From: Sphingobacterium composti | GTDB lineage: Bacteria; Bacteroidota; Bacteroidia; Sphingobacteriales; Sphingobacteriaceae | Length of the DNA stretch: 64,000 bases | Direction of reading: 5' to 3' | Assembly: GCF_009829075.1 (NCBI RefSeq) | Contig: NZ_WUQZ01000002.1 | Location: 87,959 to 151,958 of the forward strand | Part shown: positions 1 to 8,006 of the stretch, piece after piece | How positions within the stretch are numbered: position 1 is the stretch's first letter | How the letters are laid out: the number at the start of each line of letters is the position of its first letter | Position numbers and translations under genes: made by a program | Notes under the pieces: generated by a model | Databases searched by the model: none | Told to the model about the DNA's origin: nothing | The model's input: only the letters and a program-made list of their open reading frames with translations

Positions 1-124
1 AAAAGTGTGACCAACTGTTGATTCCTTTATGATGCTTGTCAGATTGGTACTTTTGAACCAATTTATTAAAAATGTCACGGTCAACTAGACCTAATATCTG
101 AGAAAATACGTTTATATTTACCAT
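1..124 (-). CDS. IS4-family transposase, N-terminal fragment (cut by window edge)
   Basis: The minus strand opens with ATG at 124 and reads 41 codons in frame to the window edge, starting MVNINVFSQILGLVDRDIF and ending in GINSWSHF. The pattern FSQIL-(x)n-F-(x)n-KYQSDKHHKG-(x)n-W-HF matches the DUF4372 N-terminal domain of Bacteroidota IS4-family transposases, a DNA-binding region ahead of the DDE catalytic domain. The catalytic part lies outside the window, so intactness cannot be judged. The element seems inserted just downstream of the namZ-like gene, whose stop is at 226. The exact IS end and its terminal repeat could not be identified between 125 and 225. Family assignment is from motif memory; moderately sure. 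Confidence 0.7.
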   Translation of the reverse strand, partial: MVNINVFSQILGLVDRDIFNKLVQKYQSDKHHKGINSWSHF

Positions 125-186
125 GGCGGTAGTTGAATTTTAGCGAATTAAATATAGCAATCCCTGCTATATAAATACACCGCCAT
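123..186 (-). repeat. Nested inverted repeats over the transposase start codon
   Basis: Outer arms ATGGCGGT (123-130) and ACCGCCAT (179-186) are perfectly complementary. Inside them TATAGCA (153-159) and TGCTATA (165-171) form a second perfect hairpin with a 5-nt loop. In minus-strand RNA the outer stem includes the first bases of the transposase ATG. Such structures in insertion sequences can block translation from read-through transcripts; that role here is inference. Confidence 0.55.
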
Positions 187-225
187 TTTTTCCCTTATTT
201 AGGACGCTTCTGATAAAAAGTACAA

Positions 226-1428
226 TTACGGATAAAGCAAATATTGTTTACGCATCTTCTTATATTTAGCAATTCCAGGTTCCCAAGTTTTTCTTATCTG
301 CGACTCTGACCAACCCTTCGCTAACTGCTTCTTAAATTCACCATCACCAATGAGAAAATCTATATTACCCACTTGTCTACTGATATTTCTATCAAAGAAC
401 TTATCTTTGTTTGGGTGATTTTTATACAATTCTATCATCCAAGAAAGATTTATCTTTTTGCTTTTGACCAACTTGTGTAAATCATAATTTCTTAAATCCA
501 AACCATAACATACTTGATCTTGAAATATAGGATCCTCAGCCATACCAGGTTTACTTATAGGTGTAAAACTGAATGAATACTTATTTTTAAGCATTGGACC
601 ACCTATAATTGTAAATGGAAAGTCAGTTCCACGTCCATGATTCAATGCTACTCCTTCAAACAAACATGTTGAAGGGTAAAGTAAAATACTTTGTGCTGTA
701 TTCAAATTCGGAGAAGGATTAACAGGTAATTCATATAGCGAACTATGTTTGTAACCTTCCATTTTAATGACTTCCAAATCACACTTTATCTTATTAGCCA
801 TCCAACCTTCACCATTTACCATCTGTGCAAATTCTCCTAATGTCAATCCATGCACAATAGGAATAGGAAATTGACCAATACCAGATTTATATTTCATATC
901 CAAAATAGGACCATCAATAAAATAGCCGTTTGGATTTGGACGATCCAATATCATGACAGGCTTACCATTTTCAGCACAACCTTCCATCACATCCCGCATT
1001 GTATTCATAATAGTATAAAAACGGCAGCCTACATCTTGAATATCAAAAAGCATAATATCCACATCCTTAAGATCTTCTTTGCTTGGCTTTTTCTTATTGC
1101 CATACAGCGAAACAATCTTTAAGCCTGTCTGTACATCTACTTCATCATTTACATTGGTACCATTACTTGCATTTCCACGAAATCCATGCTCGGGGCCGAA
1201 AACTTTTACGATATTAATTCCAAGTTTTTGCAAACTATCGACCAAATGTGAATTCCCAATTATGGAAGTTTGATTTGCAACAATTGCTACACGTTTCCCC
1301 TGTAACTTAGGCAAATAAAAGGAAGTGCGTTCTGCAGCTGTTTTAATCTTTGTATTGTTGTACTTTATTTGAGCAATTGAAGATTCTATGAAGACAAACA
1401 ACGCACAAAATATTAATAATCTTTTCAT
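226..1428 (-). CDS. namZ: DUF1343 / NamZ-like exo-beta-N-acetylmuramidase
   Basis: 400 residues with an N-terminal signal peptide (MKRLLIFCALFVFIESSIAQ), so secreted or periplasmic. Visible motifs are VANQTS (about residue 50), FGPEHGFRG (about 77-85), LFDIQDVGCRFYT, LDRPNPNG and VHGLTLGEF. These are typical of the DUF1343 family (now GH171), whose characterised members NamZ of Bacillus and Tannerella release terminal N-acetylmuramic acid from peptidoglycan fragments. The Glu in GPEHG is the likely catalytic residue by family analogy. Length fits the family. It is transcribed away from parE and precedes the IS fragment. No muropeptide-recycling partner genes are adjacent. The ATG at 1428 fits because the signal peptide follows at once. 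Confidence 0.85.
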   Translation of the reverse strand: MKRLLIFCALFVFIESSIAQIKYNNTKIKTAAERTSFYLPKLQGKRVAIVANQTSIIGNSHLVDSLQKLGINIVKVFGPEHGFRGNASNGTNVNDEVDVQTGLKIVSLYGNKKKPSKEDLKDVDIMLFDIQDVGCRFYTIMNTMRDVMEGCAENGKPVMILDRPNPNGYFIDGPILDMKYKSGIGQFPIPIVHGLTLGEFAQMVNGEGWMANKIKCDLEVIKMEGYKHSSLYELPVNPSPNLNTAQSILLYPSTCLFEGVALNHGRGTDFPFTIIGGPMLKNKYSFSFTPISKPGMAEDPIFQDQVCYGLDLRNYDLHKLVKSKKINLSWMIELYKNHPNKDKFFDRNISRQVGNIDFLIGDGEFKKQLAKGWSESQIRKTWEPGIAKYKKMRKQYLLYP

Positions 1429-1507
1429 TAGGTATATTTTAAACTGATTAATATTTAAATATAGTAACTTTATTGTTGTTTTGGGCTACAACTTTTACAT
1501 CATCTTA

Positions 1508-1543
1508 TTTGCTACCTTTATCAGTATTTTTTTTATATTTTTG
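1508..1543 (+). promoter_or_regulatory. Candidate promoter for parE
   Basis: TATTTTTG at 1536-1543 matches the Bacteroidota -7 consensus TAnnTTTG. A TTTG lies at 1508-1511, but the spacer is 24 nt, longer than the usual 18-21, so the -33 assignment is weak. The box lies 27 nt before the parE ATG. Confidence 0.4.
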
Positions 1544-1570
1544 CTTCGCATTATTTATTAGCACAACAAC

Positions 1571-3424
1571 ATGACAGCATATAACGAAGACAGTATACGA
1601 TCACTCGACTGGAAAGAACATATTCGACTACGTCCAGGTATGTATATCGGTAAGCTCGGCGATGGTTCGGCTTATGACGATGGTATATATGTATTGCTCA
1701 AAGAGGTCGTGGATAACTCTATCGACGAATTCGTTATGGGTGCTGGCAAAACTATTGACATCACAGTTACAGAGAATAAAGTTTCTGTACGTGACTATGG
1801 TCGTGGTATTCCTATTGGTTCGGTGGTAGACGTAGTTTCTAAAATTAATACCGGAGGTAAATATGACAGTAAAGCCTTCCAAAAATCAGTAGGTCTAAAT
1901 GGTGTCGGTACCAAAGCAGTAAATGCTTTATCAACGAGTTTTACAGTACAATCTTACCGTGATGGTAAAACACGTATTGCAACTTTTAGCAAAGGAGAAT
2001 TGCAGACTGATGAACAGAAAGACACGACACAACGCAATGGTACTTCTGTAACGTTTTATCCTGACGAGAATATCTTCAAACATTATAAATACCGCATCGA
2101 ATTTGTCGAAAACATGATTTGGAATTATGTATTCCTAAATTCGGGTTTGACTATCAATTTCAATGGACAAAAGTTCATTTCCGAAAATGGATTGAAAGAT
2201 TTGTTGGAGCGAAATGTCGCTACCGAGGGTATGCGTTATCCGATTATTCATTTAAGAGGTGAAGATATTGAGATTGCAATGACGCACGGTCAACAATACG
2301 GAGAAGATTATTATTCGTTTGTAAATGGTCAGCATACGACTCAGGGTGGTACGCACCAAGCTGCATTCCGTGAAGCGGTAGTGAAGACGATTCGCGAATT
2401 TTATAAAAAAGATTTTGATGCTTCGGATGTACGTGCCTCTATTATTGGCGCTATCGCAATTAAAGTACAAGAACCTGTTTTTGAATCTCAAACGAAGACA
2501 AAACTAGGTTCGCAAAGTATAGGCCCTGAAGGACCAACTGTCCGTACTTTCATCAATGACTTCGTTAAAAAAGCCTTAGATGATTATTTGCATAAAGATT
2601 CTGCAACTGCGGATGCTTTACTAAAGCGTATTATGCAATCTGAGCGTGAGCGCAAGGATATCGCAGGTATTAAAAAATTAGCAAATGAACGTGCTAAAAA
2701 AGCTTCATTGCACAACCGTAAGTTACGTGACTGCAAAGTTCATTATGGTGACAAGAGCGAAAGAAATTTAGAAACTACGTTATTCATCACGGAGGGGGAT
2801 TCGGCGTCAGGTTCGATTACCAAATCGCGTGATGTACAGACACAAGCTGTATTTAGTTTACGTGGTAAACCACTAAATTGCTATGGCTTGACCAAAAAAA
2901 TCGTTTACGAAAACGAAGAATTCAACTTGTTGCAACATGCTTTGAATATTGAAGACGGCATGGATGGCTTGCGTTATAATAATATCGTTATCGCTACCGA
3001 TGCCGATGTCGATGGTATGCACATCCGTCTTTTGATGATGACTTTTTTCTTGCAATTTTTCCCGGATTTAGTAAAAGCCGGTCACGTTTATATCCTTCAA
3101 ACACCATTATTCCGTGTCCGCAATAAGAAAGAAACCATTTATTGTTATTCGGATCAAGAACGTGTAGAGGCTATAAACAAATTGGGTGGAAAACCAGAGA
3201 TTACACGATTCAAAGGTTTGGGTGAGATTTCGCCTTCAGAATTTGGTCAATTCATTGGAGAAGACATTAAATTAGAACCCGTTATCTTGAATAAAGACAA
3301 TAAACTTCCACAAATTTTGGAATATTATATGGGTAAAAATACGCCAGACCGTCAACGTCATATCGTGGATAATCTGCGTGTAGAAATTGATTTAGAAGAA
3401 GAATTGGTTCAAGCAGCCATTTAA
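1571..3424 (+). CDS. parE: DNA topoisomerase IV subunit B (type IIA topoisomerase ATPase subunit)
   Basis: 617 residues. The GHKL ATPase domain carries [11 protein letters not shown] (Glu45/Asn49, ATP hydrolysis and Mg binding), DYGRGIP and [21 protein letters not shown] lies in the transducer domain. The C-terminal TOPRIM domain has TEGDSASG and [10 protein letters not shown], and RFKGLGEI follows. Together with a ParC/GyrA-type subunit it would decatenate and relax DNA. Assignment to ParE rather than GyrB rests on length and divergence (for example [11 protein letters not shown] in the ATP-lid region) and is less certain than the family. No parC follows; purU does. The ATG at 1571 is the only start upstream of the conserved N-terminus. 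Confidence 0.85.
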   Translation: MTAYNEDSIRSLDWKEHIRLRPGMYIGKLGDGSAYDDGIYVLLKEVVDNSIDEFVMGAGKTIDITVTENKVSVRDYGRGIPIGSVVDVVSKINTGGKYDSKAFQKSVGLNGVGTKAVNALSTSFTVQSYRDGKTRIATFSKGELQTDEQKDTTQRNGTSVTFYPDENIFKHYKYRIEFVENMIWNYVFLNSGLTINFNGQKFISENGLKDLLERNVATEGMRYPIIHLRGEDIEIAMTHGQQYGEDYYSFVNGQHTTQGGTHQAAFREAVVKTIREFYKKDFDASDVRASIIGAIAIKVQEPVFESQTKTKLGSQSIGPEGPTVRTFINDFVKKALDDYLHKDSATADALLKRIMQSERERKDIAGIKKLANERAKKASLHNRKLRDCKVHYGDKSERNLETTLFITEGDSASGSITKSRDVQTQAVFSLRGKPLNCYGLTKKIVYENEEFNLLQHALNIEDGMDGLRYNNIVIATDADVDGMHIRLLMMTFFLQFFPDLVKAGHVYILQTPLFRVRNKKETIYCYSDQERVEAINKLGGKPEITRFKGLGEISPSEFGQFIGEDIKLEPVILNKDNKLPQILEYYMGKNTPDRQRHIVDNLRVEIDLEEELVQAAI

Positions 3425-3439
3425 TCTAATAATACTACT

Positions 3440-3464
3440 CAGCCTCTTCTTTTGTAAGAGGCTG
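3440..3464 (+). terminator. Hairpin after parE
   Basis: CAGCCTCTT (3440-3448) pairs perfectly with AAGAGGCTG (3456-3464) around a 7-nt loop, 15 nt after the parE stop. It is followed by an A-rich rather than T-rich stretch, so it is a weak terminator or an RNA 3'-end stabiliser. Confidence 0.5.
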
Positions 3465-3492
3465 AAAACTATTATAAACAATCTAACCAAAC

Positions 3493-4338
3493 ATGACTAA
3501 ACAGACTTTAATACTTATCCAATGTCAAGACGCTGTTGGATTAGTATCCAATATATCCAATGTATTAGCGAAGCATAAGCTTAATATCATTACCATGCGC
3601 GAATATGTGGATGAGGAAAACAATAAATTCTTTGTTCGCGTGGTATGTACAGGCAATGTTGAAGAAAGTAATGGCTTATACAGCCACCTTAAAGCTGTCT
3701 TGCCTGAAAAAGCTAGTATAGCTATTAACCCTTCTAAAAGAAAACGAATTGCTGTTTTAGTAACAAAGGAACACCACTGTTTAGCAGATATCTTGGTACG
3801 TCATTATTTTGACACACTGAATGCTGAGGTTTGTGCTGTAATTGGAAATTATGACAATTTACGTGACTTTACGGAAAGATTCGACATTCCATACCATTAT
3901 ATCACACACGAGAATAAAACAAAGGAAGATTTTGAAAATGAATTAGCCACTCAAATCAAAGATTTGAAACCAGATTTTATCGTATTGGCTAAGTTTATGC
4001 GAATCCTTTCTCCAACATTTGTAAAAGAATTTGAGCATAAAATCATTAATATCCACCACTCCTTCTTACCCGCTTTTATAGGAGCAAATCCATATAAACA
4101 AGCACACGAACGTGGTGTTAAAATCATTGGTGCAACAGCTCACTATGTCACAAATGATTTGGATGAAGGACCTATCATTGTACAAAACACAAAGTCAATC
4201 GACCACAGTTACGACCTTCAAAAAATGCGAACAGCAGGTCAAGAAATTGAGAAAGCGGTACTCACACGAGCTATTCAACTGATTGTCGAAGATCGTGTCA
4301 TGCTCAATGGTAATAAAACTATTGTGTTTAAAGCGTAA
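3493..4338 (+). CDS. purU: Formyltetrahydrofolate deformylase
   Basis: 281 residues. An ACT regulatory domain spans about 1-80 (start LILIQCQDAVGLVSNISNVL), followed by a formyl-transferase fold from about 85. Signatures are VLAKFMRIL, the substrate loop INIHHSFLPAFIGANPY and GATAHYVTNDLDEGPII, where the Asp corresponds to the catalytic Asp of the family. The enzyme hydrolyses 10-formyl-THF to THF and formate, balancing the one-carbon pool with purine and glycine metabolism in the cytosol. It lies 68 nt after parE on the same strand, with a hairpin between, so it probably has its own transcription. Full length, no anomalies. Confidence 0.92.
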   Translation: MTKQTLILIQCQDAVGLVSNISNVLAKHKLNIITMREYVDEENNKFFVRVVCTGNVEESNGLYSHLKAVLPEKASIAINPSKRKRIAVLVTKEHHCLADILVRHYFDTLNAEVCAVIGNYDNLRDFTERFDIPYHYITHENKTKEDFENELATQIKDLKPDFIVLAKFMRILSPTFVKEFEHKIINIHHSFLPAFIGANPYKQAHERGVKIIGATAHYVTNDLDEGPIIVQNTKSIDHSYDLQKMRTAGQEIEKAVLTRAIQLIVEDRVMLNGNKTIVFKA

Positions 4339-4380
4339 CCGTTAATTGAAAATGGATAATTTTCAATTCTTATTTGAAAA

Positions 4381-4420
4381 AACAAAGAAGCTATTCTCTA
4401 TTAGGAATAGCTTCTTTGTT
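4381..4420. terminator. Strong bidirectional terminator between purU and the methyltransferase gene
   Basis: A perfect 16-bp stem, AACAAAGAAGCTATTC (4381-4396) and its complement (4405-4420), encloses an 8-nt loop. T-runs follow on both strands. It separates two convergent genes. Confidence 0.9.
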
Positions 4421-4440
4421 TTGATTTATTTTATTTAAAA

Positions 4441-5343
4441 TTACTTTGCTAACTTTCTAAATTTCCCAAATACACCGAGAGGCAATTTTGGTCCAGCAGT
4501 AGCTTGCAGATATAATTCTCCGATTTCTAAGTTTTCTACTTGCGGAAAGGAAGTTCTGATTAGATTTTCAACGATTACCGATGAGAAACCTAATGAATAC
4601 GTATTTAAAATCAAGAAATGTTCTTTTGGATCTAACAATTGTACTACATCTTGCATCATTTCCATGATATGATCTTCCAATTTCCACTTTTCTCCTTTTG
4701 GACCGTGACCATAAGCAGGAGGATCTAAGATAATACCATTGTATTTATTACCACGTTTCAATTCACGCTTCACAAATTTCAAAGCATCCTCTACCATCCA
4801 ACGCACATTCGACAATCCCGAAAGTTCTTGATTCTCGTTAGCCCAAGTAACCACCTGTTTAATAGAATCAACGTGTGTGGTATCAGCTCCAGCAGCACGT
4901 GCAATCATAGAAGCACCCCCTGTATATGCGAATAGATTTAAAACTTTGGGATTTGGTGTTTTGAACGACTTAATCGACTCTGAAATATAATCCCAATTGA
5001 CTGCTTGCTCTGGAAATATGCCGACATGTTTGAATGAGGTCAACCCTAAACGAAATTTAATAGCGACATCGTTATTTTTGTATTCAATATGCCAACGATC
5101 AGCCGTTTTAGGATTCTTTTTTAACCATTCGCCACTTGTTGCCGAACGACCTTTGAACTTAATATGATAACGTTTGTTCCATTCAGCATCGCCTAAAGCT
5201 TTTGGCCAAACAGCCTGTGGTTCTGGACGAATTAAGATTAAATCACCAAAACGTTCTAATTTTTCGAAATCACCACAATCGATTAATTCGTAATCTTTCC
5301 AGTGTTGTGGTGTAAGTAGTTGGATATTTGTTGAAGTAGACAA
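4441..5343 (-). CDS. Class I SAM-dependent methyltransferase, RlmI/RlmK-like (COG1092 type)
   Basis: 300 residues. A Rossmann-fold methyltransferase core follows an N-terminal substrate domain. Motif I is VLNLFAYTGGASMIARAAGA (about 135-155), then THVDSIKQVVTWANENQ (acidic ribose-binding strand), then the catalytic DPPAYGHGP motif (about 208-216). DPPxxG is typical of the RlmI/RlmK group that makes m5C or m7G in 23S rRNA, but this protein lacks an obvious PUA domain, so the exact substrate is open. It has its own -7 box 26 nt upstream (5369-5376) and lies 48 nt downstream of mlaF on the same strand. Confidence 0.75.
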   Translation of the reverse strand: MSTSTNIQLLTPQHWKDYELIDCGDFEKLERFGDLILIRPEPQAVWPKALGDAEWNKRYHIKFKGRSATSGEWLKKNPKTADRWHIEYKNNDVAIKFRLGLTSFKHVGIFPEQAVNWDYISESIKSFKTPNPKVLNLFAYTGGASMIARAAGADTTHVDSIKQVVTWANENQELSGLSNVRWMVEDALKFVKRELKRGNKYNGIILDPPAYGHGPKGEKWKLEDHIMEMMQDVVQLLDPKEHFLILNTYSLGFSSVIVENLIRTSFPQVENLEIGELYLQATAGPKLPLGVFGKFRKLAK

Positions 5344-5368
5344 TATGCTATTCTTTTATTTTTTTTTG

Positions 5369-5376
5369 CAAAGGTA
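5369..5376 (-). promoter_or_regulatory. -7 promoter box for the methyltransferase gene
   Basis: The minus strand reads TACCTTTG, a perfect TAnnTTTG box, giving an inferred leader of roughly 20 nt before the ATG at 5343. No clear TTTG -33 element is visible. Confidence 0.5.
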
Positions 5377-5391
5377 CGGAAAATAGGGAAA

Positions 5392-6147
5392 TTATTTCAT
5401 TGTATCCTTAGCTGCTTTCATCAATGGGCTTGCAAAGACGAAATCATTAAGCTCTTGTACATCCGAGTGAAGCATATCTTGATTCGAACCCTCCCAAAAC
5501 TTTTGTCCCTTATATAAAAACATAATATACTCTCCAATACCCATCACGGAATTCATATCATGCGTCACCACGACAGTTGTACATTCATATTCTTGTGTTA
5601 ACTCCAAAATCAACTCATCAATTAGAATGGATGTCGCTGGATCTAATCCCGAATTAGGCTCATCACAAAAAAGATATTTGGGGCTCATAGCGATAGCACG
5701 TGCAATACCGACCCTTTTCTTCATACCTCCCGAAAGTTCAGCAGGAAAAAGTTTATTGGTATTCATTAGATTCACACGTTCGAGGCAAAAATTTGCTCGA
5801 TCTCGCTTCTCGGATTTGCTCATATCCGAAAACATATCCAGTGTGAAAATGATATTTTGCTCTACTGTCATGGAATCGAACAAAGCTGAATTCTGAAAGA
5901 GCATACCTATTTCTTTACGAATAGGCACTTTTTCTTCAAAATCCATAGCTGTGAATTCTTGCTTATCAAAGAAAACTCGACCTTCGTTTGGTTTATGCAA
6001 TCCTACAATACATTTTAACAAGGTACTTTTTCCAGAGCCCGAACCACCAATTATCAACGAAACTTTCCCTGGTTCAAAGATGGCATCAATACCCTTTAAT
6101 ACTTCCTTATCGCCAAAAGACTTATGTATATTTTGAATTTCAATCAT
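5392..6147 (-). CDS. mlaF: ABC transporter ATP-binding protein, MlaF-like
   Basis: 251 residues with a complete ABC ATPase set. Walker A is GGSGSGKST (about 34-42), the Q-loop is MLFQNSALFD, the signature is LSGGMKKRVGIARAIA, Walker B is KYLFCDEPNSGLDP and the H-loop is VVVTHDMNS. The GGMKKRV form of the signature and the neighbouring MlaE-type permease identify the MCE/Mla phospholipid-transport class (MlaF/Ttg2A) that maintains outer-membrane lipid asymmetry. The start lies 3 nt after the permease stop, so the two are translationally close. No MlaD (MCE-domain) gene follows, which is atypical. Confidence 0.85.
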   Translation of the reverse strand: MIEIQNIHKSFGDKEVLKGIDAIFEPGKVSLIIGGSGSGKSTLLKCIVGLHKPNEGRVFFDKQEFTAMDFEEKVPIRKEIGMLFQNSALFDSMTVEQNIIFTLDMFSDMSKSEKRDRANFCLERVNLMNTNKLFPAELSGGMKKRVGIARAIAMSPKYLFCDEPNSGLDPATSILIDELILELTQEYECTTVVVTHDMNSVMGIGEYIMFLYKGQKFWEGSNQDMLHSDVQELNDFVFASPLMKAAKDTMK

Positions 6148-6150
6148 TTA

Positions 6151-6885
6151 TTATAACATTAAAGCAGTAATAATATAATCACAAGCTAAAATCGTGATAC
6201 AACCTATCACCACTGAACGTGTACCAGCTTCCCCCACTTCCAATGCACCACCTCGAACATGAAAACCTTTATAGGCTGGAATGGTGGTAATGATAAAACC
6301 ATAAACAAAAGCTTTGACCATTGCTACCGCCACCGTCAATCCATTAAAACCACCTTGAATACCTTGAATATACTCGTTTGTTGTTACAGCACCAGTCAAT
6401 ACACCACCTAACAAACCACCCACAAGCGCACAAACTATGGCAATAATTACCAACACCGGAACCATGATAACACCCGCTATAAGTTTGGGTAATATTAAAT
6501 ATCCTGCGGCGTTAATTCCCATGATTTCCAATGCATCTATCTGCTCCGTCACACGCATTGACCCAATTTGTGAAGAAATTGAAGACCCAACTTTTCCCAT
6601 CAATACCAATGCGGATATAGTCGGCCCTAACTCAAGTATATTGGAGTCACGGTTGATTTGCCCAATTACAGAACGTGGAATAAAATCAGAATTCAATTGA
6701 AAAGCAATTTGCATGGTCATAACTGCACCAATAAATGTTGAAATGATCATGATCAAGCCCAAAGATCCAACGCCTATATCATTCATTTCGTGCAACATTT
6801 CTTTCCAATACACCCGCCATTTCTCAGGTCTTTTAAAAACCTTTTTCAATAAGAGGATATACTCACCAAAATAATAAAATATCAT
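6151..6885 (-). CDS. mlaE: MlaE-family ABC transporter permease
   Basis: 244 residues with about five hydrophobic segments. Typical MlaE-family features are MIISTFIGAVMTMQIAFQL, ELGPTISALVLMGKVGSSIS, IGSMRVTEQIDALEIMGIN (a cytoplasmic loop contacting the ATPase) and YLILPKLIAGVIMVPVLVI. It would form the inner-membrane channel of a phospholipid-transport ABC complex with the downstream ATPase. It is the first gene of the minus-strand pair mlaE-mlaF. The substrate-binding MlaD partner must be encoded elsewhere. Confidence 0.88.
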   Translation of the reverse strand: MIFYYFGEYILLLKKVFKRPEKWRVYWKEMLHEMNDIGVGSLGLIMIISTFIGAVMTMQIAFQLNSDFIPRSVIGQINRDSNILELGPTISALVLMGKVGSSISSQIGSMRVTEQIDALEIMGINAAGYLILPKLIAGVIMVPVLVIIAIVCALVGGLLGGVLTGAVTTNEYIQGIQGGFNGLTVAVAMVKAFVYGFIITTIPAYKGFHVRGGALEVGEAGTRSVVIGCITILACDYIITALML

Positions 6886-7035
6886 ATGTGTACTATACGG
6901 TTTGTGCTAAATTACATATTATATAAATATAACCCATAAAAATAACTTTTGTTTAAATTTCAATAAACATCTACATATTCACCGAAAGTTTTCCTTTCTT
7001 TACCGAATATAGTTACCAAACATTAAACGACCTTC

Positions 7036-7073
7036 ATACATTCGTACCATATATAGAAGAATGTATATATTTA
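7036..7073 (+). promoter_or_regulatory. Inverted repeat overlapping a candidate promoter of the LiaF-like gene
   Basis: ATACATTC (7036-7043) and GAATGTAT (7059-7066) are perfect inverted arms 15 nt apart. A -7-like box TATATTTA (7066-7073, one mismatch to TAnnTTTG) overlaps the right arm and sits just before the ATG at 7081. The arrangement suits an operator for a dimeric regulator; the regulator is unknown. Confidence 0.4.
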
Positions 7074-7080
7074 CGTTAAT

Positions 7081-7977
7081 ATGAAAAGTAAAATTTCAAC
7101 AGGTATTTGGCTTGTATTTTTTGGAATAGTTGCGCTCTTGGACAATTTCAATATCATTGATTTCAACTTTTATGCAATCATAAAGTATTGGCCTTTGCTA
7201 ATAATTTCAATAGGTATTAATTTGATATTTCAATATAAGAATTATGGTACCACAATAATTATCATCACAAATCTAGCTTTGTGCTTTTATTTGGGCTACA
7301 TCGGCTACACCTCAAATGATTCCTTTAATTGGTCAAATAAAGTTGTATTAAACAATATGGCTTCCGACACTACAGGTAGCTCACAATCTGTCCATGTACC
7401 TTTATCCAATGAAATAATTGATCCAAAATTCACATTAAATATTGGGGCAGCCATTGTAAATATAGACAGCCACACAAATCAACTTATTGAAGCGCATTCT
7501 GAAAGCAAAAGTCTAGGGTTTAATCTGAGTGGAAATAATAACAATTTTGAGCTAAATGCAGCAATAAGTGATAAAAAAGCAAAAAGTCATAAGATAAAAC
7601 TAGCATTAAGTAATGTTCCATTATGGGAATTAACATTCAATATTGGAGCAGCCAAATTCAATGCTGATTTTTCAGCTCACAAGTTTTCAGACATGGTCAT
7701 CAATTCAGGCGCTGCTAACGTAAATCTTAAATTAGGACAACCTTGTACTGAAGAAGTTAACATTGAGATTAACACTGCAGCATCCTCTTCGCGGATTTCT
7801 ATACCAAAAGATGTAGCCTGCGCTATTGAAATGACAACTATACTATCGAATAATAAGTTAGAAGGTTTTACAAAGAAAGATGGTATTTGGCAAACCGAAA
7901 ATTACGAAACTGCTACCAAAAAATATAACATCGAACTAAACGGCGCTGCGAATTCTCTAAAGATAGATAGATATTAA
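7081..7977 (+). CDS. LiaF-like membrane protein (DUF5668 N-terminus, toast-rack-like C-terminus)
   Basis: 298 residues. The N-terminal 90 residues hold three hydrophobic segments of the LiaF/DUF5668 type (GIWLVFFGIVALLDNFNII, YWPLLIISIGINLIF, IIIITNLALCFYLGYIGY). The remainder is a beta-rich domain, predicted outside the membrane, with recurring Gly-Ala-Ala strand motifs: LNIGAAIVNI, FNIGAAKFNAD, NSGAANVNLKL and NGAANSLKI. This matches the LiaF C-terminal/DUF2154 beta-helix class. LiaF proteins of Firmicutes repress envelope-stress two-component systems; in Bacteroidota the role is unknown. No kinase or regulator is adjacent. The ORF starts about 8 nt after a possible -7 box, so the mRNA may be nearly leaderless. 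Confidence 0.6.
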   Translation: MKSKISTGIWLVFFGIVALLDNFNIIDFNFYAIIKYWPLLIISIGINLIFQYKNYGTTIIIITNLALCFYLGYIGYTSNDSFNWSNKVVLNNMASDTTGSSQSVHVPLSNEIIDPKFTLNIGAAIVNIDSHTNQLIEAHSESKSLGFNLSGNNNNFELNAAISDKKAKSHKIKLALSNVPLWELTFNIGAAKFNADFSAHKFSDMVINSGAANVNLKLGQPCTEEVNIEINTAASSSRISIPKDVACAIEMTTILSNNKLEGFTKKDGIWQTENYETATKKYNIELNGAANSLKIDRY

Positions 7978-7990
7978 ATCTATAAATAAC

Positions 7991-7998
7991 TACCTTTG
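7991..7998 (+). promoter_or_regulatory. -7 promoter box very close to the ispG start
   Basis: TACCTTTG is a perfect TAnnTTTG box ending 8 nt before the ispG ATG. If functional, the transcript would have a leader of only a few nucleotides. Confidence 0.5.
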
Positions 7999-8006
7999 TT
8001 ATCGAA

